Positions 10,251-19,633 of a stretch of 64,000 bases of DNA are shown here, in pieces. The stretch lies in contig CAICTM010000340.1 of NCBI GenBank assembly GCA_903772945.1, forward strand, positions 1 through 64,000. Direction: 5' to 3'. This DNA is from Seminavis robusta. Lineage: Eukaryota > Bacillariophyta > Bacillariophyceae > Naviculales > Naviculaceae. Every line of letters starts with the position of its first letter. Position 1 is the stretch's first letter. The translations under genes and the position numbers were made by a program. The notes under the pieces were generated by a model that had not been told where the DNA came from, did no database searches, and worked only from the letters and a program-made list of their open reading frames with translations.

Positions 10251-11699
10251 ATGCCATCGACTTCCAAGAATGTTATGAAGAGAAATCGCCTTGGAGTTCT
10301 CATGGTAGCTGCCAGTTTGGCCAGTCTTCCGACAGCCATGGGCATGGTCACTACTGCTAGTAGAGCGCCCACCAAAAGCAAACTCAAGGTGAAAGTGGGG
10401 TCAAAGGTTTCTACAATCCCGACTGAGGAAGCTACTAGAAGGAGCCAAAGGATTCCCAAGAATCCACTCCAATACTATGAGGGTTATGCGTCGGAAGACG
10501 AAGACGAAGAACTTCTTTCGTCCGTGCTGTTTCGTGAAAATGTCGACTCGGTCAAGAAACTCCAACGATCGACCAAATCCGAAATCTTGAACGACGAACT
10601 CCGGCAACAGATTGACTCGGCAGTGGCAACATCCCCCGACATGTTTTTGGATGCTCACGTGGAAAATGCCTCCATGATGGAAAAGGTGGCCATGTCGAGC
10701 ATTCCCCAACAACTGCCTCGTCCTGCCATTGATGCCTTTAATTACGGTGCCGACCGTGTCTCGCACGAACAAGAGCTCGAGTTGGGCCGTATGATTCAAC
10801 GAGGCGTGGCATTGCACAAACTCAAGGCCGACTTTGAGTCCAAGGAGAAACGAGAGATTAGTCGTTGGGAATGGACCGAACTGGCCGAACTGGATTCTCC
10901 CAAGGAATTGCGAAAGCAAGTATCGGCCTATCGACAAGCCAAGCAATTGTTGGTGTCTGCCAACATGGGACTAGTTCATGCGGTGGTTAAGAAGCAGTAC
11001 CACACCATTCGTCGCTTGAGCGGTCTATCCAAAGAGGAACTGATCCAAGAAGGAAGTTTGGGACTGCTCCGTGCGGCGGAACTCTTTGATCCCAGCAGGG
11101 GATTGAGGTTCAGTACCTATGCCACTATTTGGATCAAAGGAACCTTGCAAAACTCGCACATTTCCGATGGCAGCATCACGCTTCCCCAACGGGAAAAGAC
11201 CAAGTGGAACAAGATTGTCAAGGCCCATGCGGAACTGAAAAAGTTAAAGGGAGAGCCAACCGTGGAAGAAATTGCGCATCACTTGGGCATGAAAGTGGGC
11301 GAAGTCTTGTCCACCAAAAAGAAAATGTCACAGGCGCAACAAGTCATGAGTTTGGACTACGAATATGCCACACAAACACGCAGTGGTACCGAGACTGGAT
11401 CCCAAAACAAGATGGAAAACGATGCCGCCTTTCGTGCCGATGCGGATCTGGCCGAGCGAACTCAAATGCATGCCGATGTTGTGGCCACCATGGCTCGCAA
11501 CTTGGATGCACGAGAAGCGCGTTTGATGCGTTTGAGGTATGGATTGGGTGATGGAAAAACTCGGTCGCTCCGAGAGTGCGCCCAAGCCATGGGTCTCAGC
11601 GAGACACGAACGCAGCAACTGGCCAAGCAATGCCTCAAAAAGCTCCGAGAAGCAGCCGAAGCGGAAAGTTTGGAGGAGTACCTATTGACCGTGGCATAA
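10251..11699 (+). CDS. Nucleus-encoded plastid RNA polymerase sigma-70 factor
   Basis: 482 residues, no intron. The ATG at 10251 is the first Met in frame. The N-terminus has a basic stretch then a hydrophobic segment ('LGVLMVAASLASL') followed by a Lys/Thr-rich region, consistent with a signal peptide plus transit peptide. Region 2 lies at about 232-303 ('EELIQEGSLGLLRAAELFD', 'STYATIWIKGTLQ'), region 3 follows ('PTVEEIAHHLGM'), and region 4 is at about 412-473 ('ARLMRLRYGLGDGKTRSL', with the helix-turn-helix 'QAMGLSETRTQQLAKQCL'). Such factors direct the bacterial-type plastid polymerase to -35/-10 promoters. Plastid location is inferred from the leader and from what is known of algal sigma factors. 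Confidence 0.9.
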   Translation: MPSTSKNVMKRNRLGVLMVAASLASLPTAMGMVTTASRAPTKSKLKVKVGSKVSTIPTEEATRRSQRIPKNPLQYYEGYASEDEDEELLSSVLFRENVDSVKKLQRSTKSEILNDELRQQIDSAVATSPDMFLDAHVENASMMEKVAMSSIPQQLPRPAIDAFNYGADRVSHEQELELGRMIQRGVALHKLKADFESKEKREISRWEWTELAELDSPKELRKQVSAYRQAKQLLVSANMGLVHAVVKKQYHTIRRLSGLSKEELIQEGSLGLLRAAELFDPSRGLRFSTYATIWIKGTLQNSHISDGSITLPQREKTKWNKIVKAHAELKKLKGEPTVEEIAHHLGMKVGEVLSTKKKMSQAQQVMSLDYEYATQTRSGTETGSQNKMENDAAFRADADLAERTQMHADVVATMARNLDAREARLMRLRYGLGDGKTRSLRECAQAMGLSETRTQQLAKQCLKKLREAAEAESLEEYLLTVA

Positions 11700-12388
11700 T
11701 GCATGATACTGACGACGAAACACAAAAAGACGTGCTGCAGCTACACACCCACACACAAGGCAGACACAACAAGGAAGAAACACACTGCTATCTAGATTAG
11801 TACATAAACTGTATATAAAAATACCACTTTGATGGTTAACTTTTGGAAATGTGTAGCATCGCGTCGAATTTGATGCAGAAACGGTTACTGTGGAGCGAGT
11901 GTAGTTCGCCTTGCCAGTCTCCATTTGGTGCGTACTGAATACTCCACGAGAAATCATGTGCAACGAAGTTTTGAAGTTGGGACACTCTTTGATGCCCCAC
12001 TCCAGAGGAAAAGTTAGTTGGCCATCGTCGTATTCTTCAGCGTCCTCACTCCAAAACAAGGAGCCATAAAGTCTCCTTGGTTGCTGGGCCAATGGTCGGA
12101 GAGCCTACATGTATCATTGACCACGTACGATATTCAACAATTATTCAAATTATGTGATGATTTCCATCATTGCGGGTGGTTTGCCACCGCACAAATGTCC
12201 ACAGGATCTTTCTCTTATCTTCCTTCTCCTCCAACATGTACACACAACTACAGCCTTCTCATTTACTGCCAACCTGGGTTTCCAACCAACCCACTAATCA
12301 ATAATCCTTTATAATCTGTCAACCCATGATGCATGGATGACCGACTATACTCTTCTCTCTCTGTGTGTGCGTGTGTCGCAATTAATAT
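11700..12388. other. Intergenic, convergent 3' ends
   Basis: Lies between the 3' ends of the sigma-factor and COX6B genes. One minus-strand open stretch (about 12092-11830) reads like protein but has no ATG and no visible splice partners, so it is not called. A TG-rich run occurs near 12360. Confidence 0.35.
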
Positions 12389-12817
12389 TTAATGCTTGGA
12401 ATTGAAACGGTGACCAATTCCGGAGAAGGCGCCGGACTCTCGTTCCTCGTCCCACTGCTCCGACCAGGCATCAGGGCAGATGGCATTGGCGTACTGCCTC
12501 AAGGGGGCACACTTGGCTTCATCAGATTGCTTGGTGCAGAGGAGCCACTCGTTGTAACGATTCCAGCAGTGAAGGGCTTGGTTTTGGGCGGGGAAGCGCT
12601 CATCACGAGGAGCAGTACGGACTTGCTTGACCATGGAGAGGATGGCACCTTGTTCCTTGTTCATCTCCGGAGGAGCCGCCGAGAAAATCTTGTATAATAG
12701 ACGGCATCAAAGGGTCGGTCCGGTGAGCCCAGCGGTCAATGAAACTACGTACAGTACCAAAACTGGAGACATTGACAATAATTTATTTCTCACCTTGCTA
12801 ATCTTGGGTTCAGCCAT
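12389..12817 (-). CDS. COX6B: Cytochrome c oxidase subunit VIb (COX6B)
   Basis: Two exons: 12817-12794 (MAEPKISK) and 12688-12389, separated by a 105-nt GT-AG intron in phase 0. The product is 107 residues. The CHCH core is clear: 'RFPAQNQALHCWNRYNEWLLC' has the first Cys-X9-Cys, and 'KCAPLRQYANAICPDAW' carries the second pair, followed by 'SEQWDEERESGAF'. This is the usual COX6B sequence order and size. The protein is imported to the mitochondrial intermembrane space by the CHCH oxidative pathway and caps the cytochrome c oxidase dimer. Identification is from motif order and length. Divergent from the p24 gene. Confidence 0.92.
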
Positions 12818-13344
12818 TGTTACTGTTGATTATGAAAAAACAAACTAGCTATAGCAATAAAAGGGGGGTGAACAAACGACAATGGTGAGCTTAATACATC
12901 AGTAGCAGCAAAATGCCGATGGATGGCCAACAAGATCTCATCGTCATGCTGATGCGAACAGTGGGTCCTCTACTATAGTATTGACGAGTCGATCTCTCTG
13001 CGGCCGGCTGCAGCCTTGGCAACATGACGCTTCATCACTCCACCATACCAGATAATACAAGTCCACCAAGACAAGCGAAGTGTCATGGCCCCCGTTCAAC
13101 ACTTACTCTCAAGAACCGTGTGCGTTGTGGTGGTTTTTCCACCCTCATCATGAGGAGGTTCGGACGCTAAATCGAACTGAGTGTACTGGGCAGAGTTTAC
13201 CAGTAGGGATAGAGCTAAATCTTTTTTCTTTCCACGATGGCGGCAGGGCCGTCAAAGCGACACAGCACTCCGAAAGGAAGCGCAAGACTTGACCCGAAAG
13301 CCGCAATGAGCTCAAGACAACGAGTGCTGACCACCCCTTACACC
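12818..13344. promoter_or_regulatory. Divergent region, COX6B / p24
   Basis: 527 bp between the two chosen start codons. Upstream in-frame ATGs for the p24 gene occur at 13237 and 13306, so part of this stretch could be coding if those are used. Confidence 0.35.
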
Positions 13345-14282
13345 ATGATCCAACGACTCCTGATCTTGGCAAGCCTCCTGGCGTCAACAGCCGCGTATCC
13401 GATGTTTATTTTGGGCATGATCAAGACAAGATGTTTGAGCGTGACGGCACCCCAAGATACCGTCCTGAAAGTTGTCTATGAGGCACCAGGTGAGTCTAGT
13501 CTAGTCTAGTCTAGTCTAGTCTCTGTAGATTGTGATTAGTGTTACTGTGGAGTTAATGGTGTTTGTCTGATCCTCTTTTATTGTCGTTCTGATTTAGACT
13601 TGGTGGAAGACACGACGGATCCTGGCTATGGTCCCGTCTATATTTCCGTAAGTGTAACTCCTTCCAAACGAGTACTCGACACGGGCAACCATCCCTCCAT
13701 GATACAACAACGATTAAAGCCAACATCGGAATTGCTCAAGGATCGGAAGGGTGAGTTGATGCACAAGGTAGAAGTCGATGGCGAAGCCAAAATTTGCGTG
13801 AGGGCATCCGGAGCATCCGTCAAGAATAACATGAGATTTGGAATTCAAATTGATATCGAAGATTCTCAAAAGTACAAAGACTCGAGCGTTGACGAAGCAT
13901 CCCTCGAAGGAAATTTGTCTCATATGGAAATGGAAATGAAGAGAATTCAGAATGGAATGAAGACCCTTCTGTCCGAGGCAGATTTTTCCAAATCTCGAGA
14001 AGCTGGTAAGGACATCCTTTGTTTGCTTGCTGATTTTGCACTGAGAATCTGCCCAGTGGTTCTTGTATGGTTTCTGCATAACAATTGTTTGGTAAAAGTC
14101 TCTCATCTTGGCCCCCTTGATCCTTGCACTTTTGTCTCTCCGCAGTCTTTCACCAAAACACGGAATCCATGCATGCAGCGTCTACCTTTTGGCCCATTGT
14201 CCAGACTTGTGTATTGATCATGACAGGATTTACTCAGGCCAGACATATCGTCCAGTTCTTTCAAAGTAGAAGAATCATCTAA
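13345..14282 (+). CDS. p24/TMED (emp24/gp25L) GOLD-domain cargo receptor
   Basis: Three exons, 13345-13489, 13598-14005 and 14146-14282, give 229 residues. The start at 13345 places a signal peptide ('MIQRLLILASLLASTAA') at the N-terminus; ATGs at 13237 and 13306 are alternatives. The GOLD beta-sandwich follows ('APQDTVLKVVYEAP', 'YGPVYISVSVTPSKRVL', 'GEAKICVRASGAS', 'MRFGIQIDI'), then a coiled coil ('NLSHMEMEMKRIQNGMKTLL'), one transmembrane helix, and a short tail with 'QFFQSRRII'. The FF and dibasic pair are the COPII/COPI sorting signals known for p24 proteins. It would cycle between ER and Golgi, sorting cargo. Intron 1 contains a (TCTAG)n microsatellite at about 13494-13521. Confidence 0.9.
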
Positions 14283-14516
14283 ATTTTTATTTTGCTAAAG
14301 TGGCATAGTCAGAGGGTGTCTATGCTGTAGTCTGATGTGGTTAGAAATACAAGTCAATCTACGAATTACTGGACTAAAATTGGTGACTCAAATCATCCTC
14401 GTTGCTTTGGGCGGAGAAGACTCTGGTCGAAATAAGGTGTACCGTACGGTGCGAGAGATGCATTCGTTCCCCAGCTAGCTAGCTATTTGGATGCAGCACT
14501 TGGCCCCCAAACACTA

Positions 14517-16166
14517 TCATGGATGACTCCAGGCATACAACACTGTCCTCTTCTTCCGCCAGGTCTCATTCACCGGAATGGGACCAAACTTTTCTATGGA
14601 ATCATGCAGCAGCGTCAGTGTGTGGTAAGATACAAAATCCAACCCATCCGGCAGTGGCCAAGGCAGTACCTTGGGAGCTGTTTGATTGCATTTACACCAC
14701 ACCTGAATCCCCGATGCCGCAATGGATCCTGGCTCGTTGCTGCTCGAGTGTCGCCAAGGTGCCGCTATTTCTGGTTTCTCTCTTGGAAACCAAGCTCTCC
14801 CCATGTGGATCATGGGCATCTTGCCATTCAAAAATTCAAATTTTCGTTTGCCACCATCCACGTCTCGTATTTGCATGTCGTTGGCAATGGTTGTTTTGAT
14901 GTTCAAATGAGTGCAAGCAGCATTGTATCCAAACATCTCCGCCGCCCATCGGACGCCCAAGCCAGGGCCATATTTTTCTTTGAATGTCACGTTGTTTTGG
15001 AATCGTTCTTTGATATCGATCGAGTAGGATCGCCACAACGGTGCCACCTCTTTCATATCGGAGGCTTTGATCACATAGGGAACGGCGGCAAAATCGGTTG
15101 GAGTTTGACAATTGTTGAGGCAAATCTCTTGCCACAATTCCTGAAGCATGGGGTTTTGGGAATAGTAAGCTCGCTGCCCCATAGCGTGCTTGGCAGAGAC
15201 TCTGGTCGCCCATTTGTGAATATCATTGATGAGCCAATTGTCTGGGTCTATCACAACGAGTGTATCGTCTGGATGAGGGGCGTCGAGGGAATGCATCCAT
15301 TTGTCAATGACATCTGCCTTGTTGATGGGATGGTAAAAGCCGCTGTACAGCTGTCGTGGAGCAGTAAAGGTGGCAAACCGTTCACTGAGATCATCTGGAG
15401 CTTGACTAGTCAACAGACGGAGCCAGCTGGCATCGGTTTGCATCGACTTGAGAAAGCCAAGGGCATTGGCATAGACCTGATAGCCAAAATATTCACTGGA
15501 TTCACAACTAAAGATGAACCGAGTATGGGGTTTGGAGAGATCATTCACAGTGGCAAATTGTCGTTGTAGAGCTGGATCCACCTGCTTTCGAGCTGTGGTG
15601 ACAACCTGACTGTCCAACGAAGAGTGCACGGAAAACTTGCTCTTATCATTTTGGACATCGTCAAACAAATTGTAAAAGTCCACGCAGCCTTCTAGTTCCA
15701 TCACTGTCCCGACGTATGCATATTTGTCTCCCACAAAGACCTGGGCCAGACCAGCTCCTTGAATCTGAGCAGATTTTGGCAAATAATCCAATAACAATTC
15801 CACAGCCTCTGACGATGTGGCGGTAATTTGCTTTGCGGCAATTCCTTTGCAGTTGGCATCTTTGAATACTGACAGAGTTGTTTTCTCGCGACCAGAAGCT
15901 AGCACCTTGGGTTTGGACGATGGGGGCGCTTGATTCTTGGTTTCCTCCACGCGACGTGCTTCGGATGGATTTTCCAGAGTGGTCGGTGTTTCCAACTGCA
16001 CCATTCCTGGATGAATCCGGAGCAAAAGGTTCACATGCAGAACCAGGATCACCACGACGCTCACGGCAACATATACAAGAAAGGGTTTGGCTGCTCGTGG
16101 TTGACTTTCCCGAGAGAGGGGCGTTTGCACTAGCTTCCCTCTTCCTCGTCGTAGTGCGGATGGCAT
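14517..16166 (-). CDS. Type II membrane glycosyltransferase, SGT1/HPAT-like (GT96/GT95 related), paralogue 1
   Basis: 549 residues in a single exon from the ATG at 16166. A basic N-terminus precedes one hydrophobic helix (about 29-49), a signal anchor. A conserved block at about 95-165 ('IQGAGLAQVFVGDKYAYVG', 'GCVDFY') is shared by the three paralogues in this window. The catalytic part begins near 215 ('FIFSCESSEYFGYQVYANAL'). It continues with 'YHPINKADVIDKWMHS', the acidic nucleotide-sugar motif 'VVIDPDNW' (DPD at about 307-309), 'VPYVIKASDMKEVAPLW', 'WAAEMFGYNAAC' and 'MIHMGRAWFP'. The order matches plant peptidyl-serine galactosyl- and hydroxyproline arabinosyltransferases, which act in the Golgi. 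Acceptor and sugar here are unknown. Only 376 bases separate it from paralogue 2, same strand. Confidence 0.72.
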   Translation of the reverse strand: MPSALRRGRGKLVQTPLSRESQPRAAKPFLVYVAVSVVVILVLHVNLLLRIHPGMVQLETPTTLENPSEARRVEETKNQAPPSSKPKVLASGREKTTLSVFKDANCKGIAAKQITATSSEAVELLLDYLPKSAQIQGAGLAQVFVGDKYAYVGTVMELEGCVDFYNLFDDVQNDKSKFSVHSSLDSQVVTTARKQVDPALQRQFATVNDLSKPHTRFIFSCESSEYFGYQVYANALGFLKSMQTDASWLRLLTSQAPDDLSERFATFTAPRQLYSGFYHPINKADVIDKWMHSLDAPHPDDTLVVIDPDNWLINDIHKWATRVSAKHAMGQRAYYSQNPMLQELWQEICLNNCQTPTDFAAVPYVIKASDMKEVAPLWRSYSIDIKERFQNNVTFKEKYGPGLGVRWAAEMFGYNAACTHLNIKTTIANDMQIRDVDGGKRKFEFLNGKMPMIHMGRAWFPREKPEIAAPWRHSSSNEPGSIAASGIQVWCKCNQTAPKVLPWPLPDGLDFVSYHTLTLLHDSIEKFGPIPVNETWRKKRTVLYAWSHP

Positions 16167-16542
16167 TATTTCTCGCTATCCGATTAGGAAAATTAAGCAA
16201 ACTGCCTGCCTGTTGGGTTGGAAGTCGGAAGCGACGGAGCCTCGGATACCTTTCCTCTTTCCTGACCACTCCATGTGGAGGGAGTTTTGCTTTCTCATTG
16301 CGGTTGCGAGAAAAGGTTTTGAGGCGATGAAAAATTTCTGAAAATGCTTCTTATGATGAATGATGAACATAATGCTTTCTTTGATGTGGAGTTAAGGGGA
16401 GACCCCGATGAGACTTATACAATTAATCCTTACTAGTACATCCTTACACAACCATCAAACGAAACCCAACAGCGCGACAGCTGCAGCCGGATCCACAGAG
16501 CATCCCTCCCAGGTAATGGCAACCGTATGCATAGCTACCGAG

Positions 16543-18388
16543 CTAGATTGGAGTCAAATACGGGTTGCCCTCGAGGCGATACGTCTCGTTGACCGGGACA
16601 GGCCCAAAGTGTTCAATAGAGTCATGCAAGAGCCGAAGCGTGTGATACGAGACAAAGTCCATTTCCTGTTCAGGCATGGGCCACGGTTGCACTTTGGCTG
16701 CCGTGGCATTGCATTTGCACCACACCTGAATCCCCTTGTGGCTAAAACCTCCATCATCTTCATTCACCCATGGAGCAGCCAGCTCCTTTTCCGTGTCGGG
16801 GAACCAAGCACGTCCCATGTGGATCATGGGTACATTGGACCATCGTGGCCAGTTGCGGGTGGTGGAGGTATCTCTCACCTGCAGATTGTCAACAACCTTG
16901 GTCTTGATTTGGAGATGTGCGCAGGCAGCATTGAAGCCAACCATCTCGGCGGCCCATTCAATGCCAAGACTAGCATAGTTTTTCTTCCATTCTTCATCGA
17001 ATCTCATGTTTTGACGAATGGCAATAGAATAGGTCCTCCACAGTGGGGCAATCTCTTTCAAGTCAGATGCCTTGACAAAGTAGGGAACACCGACTGGGTC
17101 CAACTTTTGCTCGCAATTCTCTTTGCAGATTGATTTCCAAATCGTCTTTATCTTGTCATCCCAACCATAATAGGCAACTTGACCAACTGCTTGTTTGGAG
17201 GAAACATCTCTAGTCCACTTGTGTACATCCTTTAGCAGCCAGTTGTCGGGGTCAATCACCACAATAGTGTCATCTTTATTATCAAGAGGTTAGAAAGGCC
17301 AGTAAAAAGAGGAGCGCTCCGTACCATTAGATAGTACCAATAGTATGTTGCTTGGACTTACCTGGGTGAGGTGCATCTGCAGAGTGCATCCACTTGTCAA
17401 TGACATCAGCCTTGTTGATGGGGGCATATTCCCTACTGTAAATGGACTGGGGTGCTGTGAATGTTGGGAATCTTTCCGAGAGGTCGTCTGGTATTCGTGC
17501 CGTCAACAATCTCATCCAGCTGGCATTGGTTTGGTTGGACTGAAGGAACCCCAGAGCATGAGCATAGACTTGATAACCAAAGTAGTCACTGGATGTTGCA
17601 CTAAAGACTATTTTGGTGTGAGGCTGGGATAGGTCTGTTGCTGTAGAGAATTGTTGCTGTAACGTGTCTGGAATCTGCTTGCTCCGTGACAGAACTCTCG
17701 GGTGCTTGTCAGGGAGCAGTGTGAATTGTACGGGTGCTTGGTTTGCCAGGATTGATTCATAAAGATCCACGCATCCTTCAGATTCCATGACGGACCCAAG
17801 ATGGAATCGGTACTGACCGACTTTTATCTGCAGGAGTCCACCTCCTCGAATCAACACAGATTTAGGGACAATGGATGGTTCGAAAATGATGGGTTCACTC
17901 TCGGCCACGGTGGTACTAGTATTAGCACTTTCCTGGCACGATGGAACATTATAAGTGTAGAGCTGTGTTGATTGGAGGGATTCTTTGCTGGTTGCTTTTT
18001 CTCGTGATGATTCCTTCTTGCTCTTGATCACAGAATCCTTGGAACCGCCCAGAGCAAATAACTCAAATTTCTTGCGGTTTTTCTCATGATGCACTTGTTC
18101 GTGCGTCTCTCGTTCCTGCTCGGCATCAAAATTCGACAAACTGAACAGTTCAAACTTTTTGCGCTCCACACGGTTTTCTTCTTCGGTGGCCGTGGATATC
18201 ATGCTCTCCAACAATCCGAGGGTTTGGGCGGGCACATACAAGGTTGTCAGGATGAAATGTGACGCTATTGTGCAGACAAGCACCAACCAAAAGTATCGCA
18301 TTTTGCTTCGCCCAGAGAAGCCATCCTTCTGCTGATGGAATCCTCGTCGCCGGTCCAAAGGCAGCACTCTCTTCCAAAGGGACTTCAT
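16543..18388 (-). CDS. Type II membrane glycosyltransferase, SGT1/HPAT-like, paralogue 2
   Basis: Two exons, 18388-17362 and 17273-16543, joined across an 88-nt GT-AG intron that falls inside 'APHPDDTIVVIDPDN', just before the catalytic DPD motif. The product is 585 residues from the ATG at 18388; an upstream in-frame ATG at 18463 would add 25. A signal anchor ('MRYFWLVLVCTIASHFIL') is at about 31-50. A linker with two 'RKKFELF' repeats follows, then the family block 'IRGGGLLQIKVGQYRFHLG' and the catalytic motifs 'FSATSSDYFGYQVYAHALGF', 'VPYFVKASDLKEIAPLW', 'WAAEMVGFNAAC' and 'MIHMGRAWFP'. It is a tandem duplicate of the preceding gene, with intron gain or loss between them. Confidence 0.72.
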
Positions 18389-18690
18389 GGTGATCGATCT
18401 GGGACAGGTGGATTGGAGATGGAGGGAAAAGCAAAGAGGAGCGTGACAGTGAGCGCGTCGCATTGGGCAGCAACATTCAAATCTAACGGTTTCGGTGAAG
18501 CTGGAGGCCAGGTCAGAATGAGACTCTGCTGGCTTATGTAGAGTTGAGTCCTCAAGCGCCAGCCTCTCCTTTCAAGGGTTCTCCTTTATCCAAGACCAGA
18601 ACCAATAGGTGTGACATCCTTCTGTATCCCTCTACACTCTTCCCTTGATATTTAAAAATAAAATATCCCGTAGTTTGCGTCGAGGCCTCT

Positions 18691-19033
18691 GGAAGGCAGC
18701 CGATCAGGCCTTAACCCTAGCTTCAACTCGGATCGCTGAAAGTCGTTCCCATTCGCGCTGCGCGACTTACCGCGACTTACCGCGATTCGCGCTGCGCGAA
18801 TAGAACGAATTCCGCGAGTTCATCGCGACTTTGCGCGACTTACATTGTCTTTCTTCGTATTGTTACTAGTAAAGTACCATTCGCGCAGCGCGACTTACCG
18901 CGAATCGCGAACGACTTTCAGCGCGAATCGCGCGAATTCAGCGCGACTTACCGCGACTTCCCGCGAATAAGAAAAGCTCTGGCTTTTTAGCGATGGCACG
19001 TGTCAACCCTATCTCTAAAACAGGCTGCCTTCC
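18691..19033. mobile_element. TIR element A with CGCGACT-repeat core (343 bp)
   Basis: Ends GGAAGGCAGCC at 18691-18701 and inverted at 19023-19033. The core (about 18735-18970) is built from CGCGACTTAC, CGCGAATC and GCGCTGCGCG strings in both orientations. It includes an internal inverted pair CTGAAAGTCGTTC (about 18736-18748) and GAACGACTTTCAG (18909-18921). No ORF and no clear target duplication. Confidence 0.75.
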
Positions 19034-19633
19034 TGGAATGGGGGAATGATCATTCAATCTTTTAGCAGTATCGCAAATAAACATTCCTACTGAACTTATA
19101 TCTTAGCTCAGGATCCATCACCAGGGTAATGTAGTATCTTAATACTCTGATTAGGAAGGGAGTGCTATGGAACATTTCTACTCTGCTTCCCATCTTACTC
19201 AACATACCCTTTAGTTAGAGGTGAAGAGAGGTTGAGCAGTTTATCACCTGCCAAAGGCAAATGTTTGACTTTTGGCGCCTGTTTTTTAAAAAGGCATTTG
19301 TTGTAGATAAGTGTCATCGTATCATCTCTCGATCTCTTATGTGCCCAAGGGAAAGTGCTGACTGGGTATCTTAGCTCTAGTAGCTGCTCTAGTGCAGATC
19401 TGAGAGTCTCCAGTAGTCTAGATCTCTAGAGTCTATCTCAGCATTCCAGCAAATCTCAGTAGTTTACATCTCATCTCCAACTATCTTAGTATCAAGGGAG
19501 ACATGTATCCTTCACGCCTGTACTATTGATCCGTACACGCACCAGTGTACATGTACCCTATGACCATTTACGTCGCCCAAGTCGCTCTTGCTTTATCTTC
19601 AATCACCTCTCAGAAAATATTTCAGCAGTCACC
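19034..19633. other. Intergenic, upstream of the LRR gene
   Basis: AT-rich with scattered CTAG and AGATCT strings between 19370 and 19470. No gene was recognised. It presumably holds the promoter of the LRR gene. Confidence 0.35.

Noticed and set aside
11830-12092. Minus-strand protein-like stretch ('LFWSEDAEEYDDGQLTFPLE')
   Set aside because: No ATG, no credible splice partner on either side and a Cys-rich nonsense tail; perhaps a gene relic, but not supportable.
14487-15569. 360-codon plus-strand open frame
   Set aside because: Antisense to glycosyltransferase paralogue 1, which has conserved catalytic motifs shared with two paralogues; no independent support.
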